This document shows positions 23,513 through 34,437 of a stretch of DNA of 64,000 bases, piece after piece. The position numbers and the translations under genes are program-made. How positions within the stretch are numbered: position 1 is the stretch's first letter; each line of letters starts with the position of its first letter. The notes under the pieces were generated by a model. It worked only from the letters and a program-made list of their open reading frames with translations, had not been told where the DNA came from and searched no databases. Source of the stretch: Henricia sp. BOLD:AAB3569. Its lineage: Eukaryota > Echinodermata > Asteroidea > Spinulosida > Echinasteridae. The stretch lies in assembly GCA_037783545.1 (NCBI GenBank), contig JBBELK010000572.1, forward strand, positions 186,001 through 250,000. Direction: 5' to 3'.

Positions 23513-23845
23513 CGTCTCGGTTAGGCGCGTTAAATTGGAATTGTGTACACGGAGTTTTTAAAAAGGGCATGTTGTTGCACTATTTGTAACCATTTCTCGG
23601 CCTAGGTTATCTATTCAGAACAACTGAAACTTATTTCTTTTATTTTGAAACCAGACAAAGGTATTTTCTGTTGCCAAAATTCCCCCTTTACCGTGGAAAG
23701 GCTCATTTATAAAGAAATCCGAAAATGTCATCTAAAGACAGTAGTTATTCTTAGTACGATTTTATCAATAAAAGTGATTGTGAGACACATATGAATTTGG
23801 AAAAATAAGTCAAAAACTTTCAATCTGTTATCTTGGAATTTAGAC
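23513..23845. other. Non-coding stretch, nothing recognised
   Basis: AT-rich; no MCT-like exon is present next to the inverted copy of the 3-prime region. Confidence 0.5.
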
Positions 23846-25085
23846 CTATGACATAATGACGTCACGCAATGTTTACCGCGGTGCATTATGGGTAAAATAT
23901 CTGCATCGCTAGTTTGCGTGCGTTGTATGCATAGCGCCTATACTATTGTATTATGCACGTATTGTGAATTTACTAACCGCTTCGCTGGCAAAAAAAAGTC
24001 AAAAACAAAGACCGTAAATTTTTAAAATAGTTCATGTCAACTTAGTTGTGCCTGCGTGAGTTTTAAGCGCACGACGGACGCCGGAACTATAGTTTTAAGG
24101 CCTAAAAAACAGCGAAAATGGCCCTGCAATTATTGTGCAACTGGACGCGGAGTGCGCGGTATGCTTCCAGGGGGCCGGGCCGGGCCTGCGGGCCGCGCCG
24201 CGGGCGAACAACTATGACCCGTGGAAATGCAAACCCCTGAAATCCCAGCACATTTCATCCAGTGGGAAGGTACATAAGATCTTGTGGGTAAGAATAATCA
24301 GAGTTTATCAAGATTCAAAATAGCGTATCATATCAAGCATCATATCAAGTATTGTTTTTGAGTCTTGAGAGAGAGAGAGAAATTCAAGACCGCACAATTT
24401 TCACCCCGTGTCACATGTTTTGCACACTTTTTTATGAAACTATATGACAAACTAAAATTTAAAATGCTATAATAAGAAATTCTGAAGACATGTTAATGAC
24501 AAGATTAAAAACTATGAATTGTAGGTTAGGGCGACAAATCGTGTGTAAAAAAGCTATATTAGGGCGACCTGCTCAATAGGGCGACATTTTGGTGTCGCCC
24601 TAATATTTTTGAGTTTAAAATTAATTTTTTTAGGTCAAAAACCATTTTTTTTAGGTCGAGAACCATTTTTATCGGGACTGGAGCTGTTTCTCTTCGGTCT
24701 GGAAGCATCTCCGGAAGCTTCGGGTAAAAAAATAAGGTGTCATTTTGAGTGACTCTTGCCGAAATTTCGGTGGTCCCCGGTGAGAGTCTTCCCGAAATGT
24801 CGCCCTATTGCGGCATTCAGCGTTCTTTAAACCCTTATACTGATGATTTTTTTTTTAAATTAGGAATCTAGCACTGTGACATTGAAAGACTGTGATGACA
24901 ACAATAATTGATGACAGCAATCAAGAATCAGCATCCAACACCCAAAGGGTATTGTGCAAGTGTTTTCCCCCTGTATCTAATTTAAATTAATAAACACAGA
25001 CTGTAGCTGAAATATAATTTTAACCTTGACGGGTTCCTCTTGTACATGCAGACAAACTAAAGCGAATTACTATTTTTCATTGAGT
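23846..25085 (+). repeat. Inverted repeat, left arm (mirror of the MCT 3-prime region)
   Basis: Matches the reverse complement of 26120-27125 in blocks: tagacct...taatgacgtcacgc, gcgtgcgttgtatgcatagc, ccgcttcgctggcaaaaaaa, caacttagttgtgcctgcgt, gcacatttcatccagtggga and tctagcactgtgacattg. The left arm carries an extra segment around 24500-24830. The outer limit falls just inside the MCT terminal exon copy, at the stop codon. The region between arms (25086-26119) holds a MITE fragment and a tRNA relic. Confidence 0.85.
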
Positions 25086-25435
25086 ATTATGTTGGTTTTT
25101 GATTTATTTTATTAAATAGTGTAGGCCTAATCTCGATTTCAATCATGCATTTTTTTTAAATTATTTTTTCACTTGGCGCTTTGATATCCAGTATACATGT
25201 ACCAGGATGTCGGAATAAATATCATTACTTTTTCTTTGCCCACAGGAAGACCCGAGTAAATCAAAAGCCAAAGTTCATGTGACAATGGAGAACATATAGA
25301 ATCCTCAAGCGCACGACCCCCACCCCCCCTGAGGTAAAACTATTGTAAATAATTGACATGTTTTACCGGAATCTTCTGGTAATTTTGTAATAACATTAGT
25401 GGTACAGTGGATTCCATTCACAATCCACCCATTTT

Positions 25436-25640
25436 AAAGGAACACACCGGCTTTGTTGGGCTATTTTGGGCTCGAAATAGACCCATACATTATTCTGAAG
25501 CGCCTTCGAGAGTAAATTATATATATCCTGAAAAGACGCCGTCAAATTTGGCCGTTTTTGAGCACTTTTGAAAAATGCAAGGTCACGTGACTTTTCAGAA
25601 CCAAATTCAGTTCATTGTCTCTTGTTGACCCCTCCTACAA
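25436..25640 (+). mobile_element. MITE family M1, truncated copy
   Basis: Only the left end is present: TTAAAGGAACACACCGGCTT, tgggctcgaaatagaccc and ggtcacgtgacttttc, matching 27527-27720. The right end is missing. Confidence 0.8.
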
Positions 25641-25920
25641 ATCAAAGACACCAGAGGCACTGTGTGTTGAAATGCTTCAGTGTAGCTTGCATCTCTTGTG
25701 ATGGCCTGTCCATCGAAATGTCTCAGGTTGTGCAGTCAATAACCTAAACATGGGGAGGGTGGAGAGGTAAAGAAAAAGTAATGAGATCCTGATACATGTA
25801 CATACATGTATGAAGACAATCACAATAGTATGCTGGATATCAAATGCCAAGTGAACCAATCTTTGGTGCCAATCCCAATTAGTAAGAAACAACTGCACTA
25901 CTGTGATTCGAGACCACCAG

Positions 25921-26013
25921 TTGGCTGCATAGCTCAATTGGTAGGGCGTCTGCACATTAAGCAGAAGGTTCGCGGTTCGAATCCATGTTCGCGGTTCAAA
26001 TCCCGGTGGAGCC
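25921..26013 (+). pseudogene. tRNA-derived relic with doubled T-arm
   Basis: ggctgcatagctcaattggt gives a D-arm. The anticodon stem tctgc/gcaga encloses acattaa (nominal anticodon ATT, but C in place of the invariant T33). Two T-arm-like segments follow (ggttcgaatcc and ggttcaaatccc). The end tggagcc pairs with the 5-prime ggctgca except one base. The doubled T-arm and C33 argue for a tRNA pseudogene or SINE head, not a working tRNA. Confidence 0.6.
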
Positions 26014-26119
26014 AAATTGCTTTTCACTGCATCCAGATTTCCCAAACTCATCATGGACATTTGTCCACATTTGTATCTATTTAAAATGAATCTAAAACCA
26101 AAACAATATTAAATGAAAA

Positions 26120-27125
26120 ATACTAATTGGCTTTAGTTTGTCTGCATGTTCAAGAGAATTTAACCCATCAAGGTTAAAATTCTATTTCAGCTACAGTCTG
26201 TGTATATTCATTTTAATTAGGTTTAGTGAGAAAACACTTTCACGATACCATTTGGGTGTTGGATGATGATCTTGACTTGTTGTCATCACTTGTTATCATC
26301 ACAGTCTTCCAATGTCACAGTGCTAGATTCCTAAAAATAAAAAAAAAGAATCATAACTTTTAAATCTTGGCCGTCATTTCCTTGTCTGTATAATTTCTTA
26401 TTAGCATTTTAAATGTTAGTTTGGCATAAAATTTCATAAAAAAGTGTGCAAAACGTGAGAAAGGGTGAAAATTGTGCGGTGTTTCCCCACAAAGTCTTAA
26501 TTTTTCTCTTTCAAAAAATAAAAAAATAAAAAAATATTGGTTTTTCATCAAATCCCCACTTGACGCGTGCTTGATATGATAAGCTATTTTAAAGAAAAAC
26601 AATCCTGATCAACTTCTAATTATTCTTACCCACAAGATCTTATGTACCTTCCCACTGGATGAAATGTGCTGGGATTTCAGGGGTTTGCATTTCCACTGGT
26701 CCTAGTTGTTCGCCATCGGCCTCCCCGGCGCGCGCGCCGCCTGCCCGGCGCGGCTCACAGGCCCGGGCCCTGGAAGCATGCCCCTCCGCGTCTGTTGGTG
26801 GTTCCAGTTGCACAATTGCAGGGCCATTTTCGCCGCCTTTTGAGGCCTTAAAACCATAGTTCTGGCGTCCGTCGTGCACTTAAAACTCACGCAGGCACAA
26901 CTAAGTTGACATGAACCATTTTAAAAATTTACGATCTTTGTTTTTGACGGATTTTTTTTGCCAGCGAAGCGGTTAGTAAGGTTCCCAATACGTGCATAAT
27001 ACACTAGTATAGGCGCTATGCATACAACGCACGCAAACTAGCGATGCAGAGATTTCTGTCCCCACTTTTCACCCATAATGCACCGCGGTAAACATTGCGT
27101 GACGTCATTACGTTTCAGGTCTATT
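26120..27125 (-). repeat. Inverted repeat, right arm (contains the MCT stop codon and probable 3-prime UTR)
   Basis: Mirror partner of 23846-25085. The arm reaches 27125 and so includes the last codons (about NRPET) and the TAA of the transporter. The GC-rich centre (26700-26780, ggcgcgcgcgcc) corresponds to 24170-24200 in the other arm. The transcript of the MCT gene would probably run through this arm and could pair with the other if it is transcribed. Confidence 0.8.
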
Positions 27126-27238
27126 CAAACATCGGATGAGTAGACGTTCAATCGAAAGCATCAAAAGGGTCACCGCTGATATTCCCCCGAGCATGAGGAA
27201 AGCCACCTCGTAGCTCCTAGTGGTATCGTAGACAAAAC
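27108..27238 (-). CDS. MCT-like gene, terminal coding exon (TM12 and stop)
   Basis: Starts after the acceptor ccacatgcag with GT, which completes GGT from the previous exon. It encodes FVYDTTRSYEVAFLM, a hydrophobic TM12, then a short basic tail SIERLLIRCLNRPET and TAA. The motif G-[WF]-[LVI]-[YF]-D-x-x-x-S-Y is typical just before the last MCT helix. The cytoplasmic C-terminus is only about 11 residues, short for the family. The TAA runs straight into TGACGTCACGC, the start of a stretch repeated in inverted orientation at 23.85 kb, so the 3-prime UTR lies in duplicated repeat DNA. Confidence 0.9.
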
Positions 27239-30200
27239 CTGCATGTGGAAATGGAGAAAATGGGAGTTGGGACAAAATGTTGAATTATATCAACCCAGAA
27301 AATAAAATTGAGCAACGCGGAGTGCAACGATGAGATTTCACTTTACTACCGTACCGGTACGTCGGTAAACACTGCGAGCTACTCCACATACACATCGTGA
27401 CGTCCATGGGTTACTGCTTGGCTACCACAAAGACAACATCTGTGGTTGTTGTTGTTGTTGTTAATTTATGGCATATCCGGCAACTAAGGCCCTTTATGCC
27501 ATCAACTACTAGTATACGGTTTTAGCTTAAAGGGACACACCGGCTTTGTTGGGCTATTTTGGGCTCGAAATAGACCCATACATTATTCTGAATGCCCTTC
27601 CGAAATAAACTGAACATATCTTGAAAAGAAACCACGGAATTTTGCCGTTTTTGAGCAATTTTCAAAAAACAGAGGTCACGTGACTTTTCGAAACCAGAAT
27701 CTGGTTCCAAAAAGTCACATAGTCTTGCGAGTTAGTTTTGTGTCCAGCCGCATGAATGTTTTCTACTGCAGAACTGCACCAAATTCAACTCTGATTTACC
27801 CCCAATATTTATAAGATATTGACAAAAGAGAGACTATTTCTTCAAGTATGAAACAAAGTTGAACATATGTCTGAAAATTCGAACATAAATGTTTGTTTCG
27901 AGAGTGCGGAGAACGGGAGCGAGCGCGTGCTACGGCAGGCTACCGTGGAGTGTAGGATATTTGCCCCGCGCAGCACGGCAAATAGCCTGAGTCCACACAG
28001 CCATACGTGTGTTGCTTCGGTGTACGTTTGTGCATGAAGACAAAACATGATGCCAACTCCCGGCAAAGGAAAACGGAAATTCCTATTCGGTCGTCCGGGC
28101 TGTCTAGTGAAATCGTGAGCAGACAATTGGAGATATCCTGAGTAGGAGAAGAGCGAATCGTTTGTGACAAAGTCGTCAGTGAGGCTCGCGCGTAGTTGGA
28201 ACGGCTGGTAAAGCGTATAACCCGTATTCTGACCGTTTTGGTTAATTTTGCACTTCTTTAGTAAATTACCAATAATTTTTCACAACGACCATCAAAAAAG
28301 TATTGTCAATGCTGCTACATCTCTAAATCAGTAGGCCGGTGTGAACCTTTAACTATACTTTATTATCAAATTGAGATGACGAAGAAGGAGTTGCAGTTTT
28401 AGAAGTGGGAGGATAACCCCCAGAGAATTACCCAGGGGAAAATCCACGCGGTCAAGTAGGGACTGCAAACCCAATCCACATACACGCCCCGGATTCGAAC
28501 CCGGGACGTAAAAGGTAAAAGGCGAGGAAAGAACCATTACGCCAACCCGACCGTCCCACAACCATTCTGCATGATTGAACCATTATGTCCACACCATTGT
28601 GCCCACACCATTGTGTCCCATTGTACCATTCTGCATGATTGAACCATTATGTCCACACCATTGTGTCCACACCATTGTGTCCCATTGTACCATTCTGCAT
28701 GATTGAACCATTATGTCCACACCATTATGTCCACACCATTGTGTCCCATTGTACCATTATGCATGATTGAACCATTATGTCCACACCATTATGTCCCATT
28801 GTACCATTCTGCATGATTGAACCATTATGTCCACACCATTATGTCCACACCATTGTGTCCCATTGTACCATTCTGCATGATTGAACCATTATGTCCACAC
28901 CATTGTGTCCCATTGTACCATTCTGCATGATTGAACCATTATGTCCACACCATTGTGCCCGTTACTGCCCTTATGTCCGTACTATTGTGCCCATTTGTAC
29001 CATAATGTTTGAACCAGCCCTTTTCATTTTGCGTCCACAGCTCCGGGGTTACTTCTCTTCTCAGTTAACCCCCACATCCAACCCCACCTCCATTCCCCCA
29101 TCATCAAGTACAAAGCTTTTTTTTTTGGCGCGAAAATGCTCAGTGTGAATCCATCTACACTGAGCCTTTTCGCGTGTCGCTTTCAGAAAACAAACGGTTT
29201 GGATTGAAATTGGAGCTAAACAACACACTGAAAATCACTAATACTCCCAATTTGATTTTGTGGTTTATAGTAAGTCGTTTTACTCCAAATTCCCTCAAGT
29301 TTGTTAAAGCGACGCGCGTCGAATTTACGCACCAAAATGGCTCAGTGTGAATTCACTGTTACTGAATATACAATGAATTGCCGTGTTCTACATTTGCATA
29401 CATTGCACACATTTTGTGTTTTTATCGTCCAAATTACTTAGTTTTGGGACGAATGTTCCTTCATGCGACAGAGGAAAAAGGACAGTTCAGCCAGGTTAAA
29501 AACTGCTTTGTATCTTTGCTTAGGGCATACCTGCGAGAGCTCCTCCGGCAACTTCCCCGATCGCACCGAAAACTCCCAGGGTACACCAGGCCCGGCTGGC
29601 AATCTTACTGTCGAGGACCTCCTCCGATAAATAAAGATTCATACCGACCATCGTCCCAATACACAGACCGTTAACCACGGCCAAACACAAAAGACAGGGA
29701 TAGTTAGTTGAAACCACCGGGTCTAACATAAACGCAGCAACATTGACAGTGCCGAGGAGGATATACATCTGTACAGGTTTGAGGACTTCGAAGTGCAGTA
29801 TTGGACTGTACAAAATCCGACCGACTAAACTGCCTACTCCACCCGCTGTGGAGAGGAGACTGGCCCACTGACTTTCGAACCCTCTTGCCTCTGCGTGGGG
29901 AACTAAATAGATAACCCAGGCAGCGTACAAACATGCCGTTGTAAAAGCGGAAAAACAATACACTGAAAACATTGGCGCATCTCTGAGCACGTCCAAGGAC
30001 AGAACTGTGCAGATGCCTTTAACGGCCTTTTTACACCAGTACCAAAGTATGTTGTTGTCACGGTGAACGGTCTGCTGAGAGTGTTTAGTATTTATCTCGT
30101 CATTGTCACGATCATCTGAGACAAACGCCATATAGGTTGGTGGTGGTGGCTTCATCAAAGCCCCAAGAACGCAAATGTTGGCATTCAAAGCTGTAACTAT

Positions 30201-33200
30201 CATCAAGGCCCATCGCCATCCGTACAGAGATATCAAGAAGTCCACCAGTGGAGGGTATATCATGATCCCGAAAGGCACCCCCACGCCCGCAATTGCGAAG
30301 AGAAGCGACGAATTGGGGCAATACATCAGCAGAGCAGTAAGAGGCGGTATGTAGGTCATCGAGACGCCAATCCCTGTGTAACATTAAAACATATAAAGGG
30401 TAATTGTATTCTTTAAAAGGGGGTGTGCTTTGTTTACACACACGCAAGGCAGAAATTCACCAATAGTTAAATAGAAATGATAACAAAAGCAAATTAACGA
30501 ATTATAATTAATTGCTCTTTTCAAAATGGCAAAATAGAACTGATTCCAATTGTCCGATACAATTACCCCTTCTGAGATGGTATATTTTTATAAGGTAAGT
30601 TACTAAAGATAAACTTATGTAAATATGTTTGCACAAACAATTGTTTACAATGGCGAACGAAACCAGGCCCCGGACTACCGTGGTGCTATGGCTTCGCTTT
30701 CCGTGCAATATGGCCAGGAAACCAGCCTAAATAGGGCAGTGGCTTTGCACAATTTCATCAAAGCATAGACAAAGTATTTCATTGTGACGTGTGACCAATA
30801 GTCTATACAACGAAAACTCTCAACATGTAATTGTTTTTATTTACAAAAACTCTGGAATTTAGGTGTGCGCCTAATCATCGTTTCTTTTTTACGACGTCGC
30901 TTAGTATGGCAAACAGCGTGCGGTTGAATCTTTCAATCATGCTGTCCAAATGAGGATCGTATCAAGTGAAACTTGTCTTCTGCACACACACCAATAGGCC
31001 GTATTCCTGAACGTGGAGGGCGCTGTCAAGTGGTCCGCGCCTGGTCCGCGCTAGTCCAGATTCTGGACTATATTATTGCGATATTGGATCGTAGCGCGGC
31101 CGACTATAGAGGGCGGAATATCGATATTATTTGGACAGCGCATAATATAGTCCAGAACTTAACCTCCAGTTCCCTGAGAAATTTCAGGGAACTATAGCTC
31201 CGCCCACCTAGTCTGATTGGACGCAGCGCTTATCAATCATGTGTGTGAGGCGCGCCGAATAATCGACGGTCGGGAATCGATTCTCGAAAATTGTCCGCGC
31301 AATACATCGCATAGTCATTATAATATTATAATGTATACATATCGGCCTCCTATATGCCGGCTATGCGCTGTGCATTGTGAAACGAACAAACATACAGTAT
31401 ACACCTGCATGCGTGGCTATAGCCACGCATGCAGGTGTATACTGTATGATTGTATAGTTGGAAAGAGTTGAGAAGTTGATCAGATTTTGTATTCAAAATT
31501 ACTCATCAAGCATATCTGTACGTGCAGATTTGATGAAAAAAATATATATATAGGAGTGAGAAAAAAAAGAAGATTTTGTGCGGAAACACTTCTTCATCCT
31601 GCCGTGCTCAAATTTTCTCACTTATAATTTCAGGTTTTTCCCATCAAATCAGTGCACTTCATTTTAAAGAAACAAATCTTATCTACTAAATTATGACCTC
31701 TTGACCTTAAAAATAGCTATTTTTAAGGTCAAGAGGTCAGAATTTAGTAAAATAAAGACACAGTACGTGTGCTTTGTGTATTTTGTTGCATGGTATTTAA
31801 GAAAAATTTACATGGTAAAATCCTTTTCCTACCTCCATGATAAAATAAAGCCAGTTATTAGTTCCAACAAAAGCAGGTGTACTAAATTTGTTGACTAATA
31901 TATGGCCACTTTAGTACAAAATCCTCTAGTACATGTGGGCATGAGGAAATTTAGGCTCTATACACAATAGGCAAAAATAGGCCCATATATACTGCAGTTT
32001 CTATTGCAGTTATACCCATAAGAAAAACCCGACTAAAAGTGTAGATAACAATAACAAACTTTTAAACATCACATAATTTTTTCCCGTGTAATTGTACATT
32101 TGTGGAAAAAATTGCCAACTAAAGTATTTCAACAAGTATTCAACACAAAAACCATACATGTATTTTTTTAGGTTTTCTGAAGTATTACTGCCTGCATGCA
32201 TCATTTGCTGAAATTTCTACCAGGCATTTTATCAACATTATTCTTTTAAAGCTTGACAGGGTGCTCCACATTACCACCTTTAACAAATTTGCAAAGCAAA
32301 TTGCACCCTGTTTTAAAAGCCATTAGCTTTTTGTTTATATACAGACATTGGTGCTGTTCATTCCCTTTTTAAATGAATAAAAGACAACATTTTCAACTTT
32401 CAACAATTTGTTTACAAAAACTAAGAGAAAGTATAGAAAAACATGAATTCAAACTGGAGTTGTGGCAAACTGCTGCGTTTTTTATTTCCATTTTTTTTTA
32501 CAAGCAACATGTAAAACAAACTCAAATGATGCAGCCATGCATGGGTTACAACTTAAAGTTTCATCAAAGTTGGAGAAAATGGTGCAATATTTTGTGCAGA
32601 GTTTAGAGTGATCCTGTGTTTGCCTGATGTGATGTCATAACTTTGCTCATGAACATACAAATTCAAAAGCTTGATTTTTTAATACCATTTCAAGGACCCC
32701 TCAAATATTTGTTTCCACTGTTCCAATATTATGGACCCATAAAGAGGCAGGTTGGGGGGGGGTGGGGGGGGGGGGGGGGGGGGGGGGGTCGGGGGGGCGT
32801 GTCAGCTCTTACTCCATTGCAACAATAGAAAATGTACATGTATTGCATTATATGTGTCTTCCTTTCTGAGCATTCTGACATACATGAAATTATATGTATG
32901 AATGATCACTGCATGCCCCGATTTGAAAAATCACTGACTATATATATATATAGTGTTATGTTTTTGAAGATGGTTCATTGTCTGTGCACTTTATCTCACC
33001 CTGAAAATATGTTACATTTGAACAGAAAATGCGGCATACCTTTCTGATTTGCTCTGCAGCTTTTTGGAGAAATTCCTGTACAAAAAAGGGGCAATTTTTA
33101 CAACTTCCTGATCTGTGCAAAGCTGCATTAATTCTACACTAATACATTTTGTTTTCTACAAAGTAATTTTGCTCCAAATTTAATTACGGCAGATGCAGAA

Positions 33201-34399
33201 ATTGTTCATATTCCATTCACAGACAGTAATCCTCTGCAGCAGCACGTATATGAACATTCTGTACATGGCTGCAGGTTACATTGAAAAATGAGTGTGAAAG
33301 GCCAAATTGAACACTGTATAGTAATAAACTCATGTGTGTAGCTCATTATTGCAGTTGTGTAGCTCAGAATGCATGTTTTTTGAATCTTGATGTACTCCTA
33401 CTGAATTCAGTTTTGTTAAAAATTGCAACTGAAAGATTAATAATTTCTTGTTTTGCAGATTAACATTCCATTCTTTTGAAAGTACACTGTTAATTAAAAC
33501 CCTCATTGCAATTCAAGAATACTCATAATTGATTAGTTTTGTGTTTCACATGTTGAGACACTGAAAAATATGAGACTTTCTAAATTTAAAGGATTGGAGT
33601 GCTCACTTGCAGTTTTGCTTCACACCCCATGCCATTTTTAAATGAATGTTCAGGTCATATAGGCCTACCTAGGCAATTATACTGGCTGAGGATTGTTGTA
33701 TCAACTATATATTAGGCCTAATTTGAAATGTTTGAACTTGAATAAATGTCTGGGAACTTATTTTGTTGAGTTTGTATTGAGGTGGCATAGTCATGAAGTC
33801 CCCCGGCCTGGCATTTTTTTCCTGTAAAATGTGTGCCTGCTTATTTGCACATTGCAAAAAAATGTATGTTATCTGAAAGGTCCCTTCAAAAATACTGGAT
33901 CATGCAAATGGAATTGAAGGATTTAACACAAATAAACTCAAGTGTGTAACTCAGTCTTATTCAGAATGCATTTTTAAAATCTTGATGTACTGTCATACTG
34001 AATTCAGTTTTATTAAAAATTGCAACTGAAAGATGAATAATTTCTATTTTTTTTGTAGATTAACATTCCCATATGTTAAAAGTAGGGATGGGCATTTACG
34101 GTTAATTCAGAAACCGGTTTGCAATTCTTTCCAGTGTCGGTTAACCGGTTAACCGTTCAGCCGACACCAAAGTTGTTGGTGTTGTTTTACTTTAGGCCTA
34201 TAGGTGCATTTGCAATGCACACAATACCCCAGGCCCCAAAAATATATTATTTTTGTTTTTTTGCACTTTTAGCATGAAACTGAAATAAATGGCACAGCAA
34301 GGAATAAGCTATCCAAATGTTGTTTTCCCATGCAGGACCCCACCCAATCACTCCACCCCCCCTCACAGTAATGCACCTATCAATTGTTTCCCCCACCCC

Positions 34400-34437
<38 letters not shown>

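Noticed and set aside
24135-24323. GC-rich 62-codon frame as a first exon
   Set aside because: It lies in the inverted-repeat arm and the mirror copy at 26.7 kb does not keep the frame.
25921-26013. Functional tRNA-Asn-like gene
   Set aside because: C instead of T33, doubled T-arm and an acceptor mismatch.
30357-30359. ATG as start of a 279-codon protein
   Set aside because: It lies inside TM4 of the transporter. Upstream codons GIGVS belong to the same exon and splice cleanly to 47850.
33440-34060. Two acceptor-like tttgcag/tttgtag sites followed by attaacattcc
   Set aside because: They are two copies of one imperfect repeat and no open frame is shared downstream.
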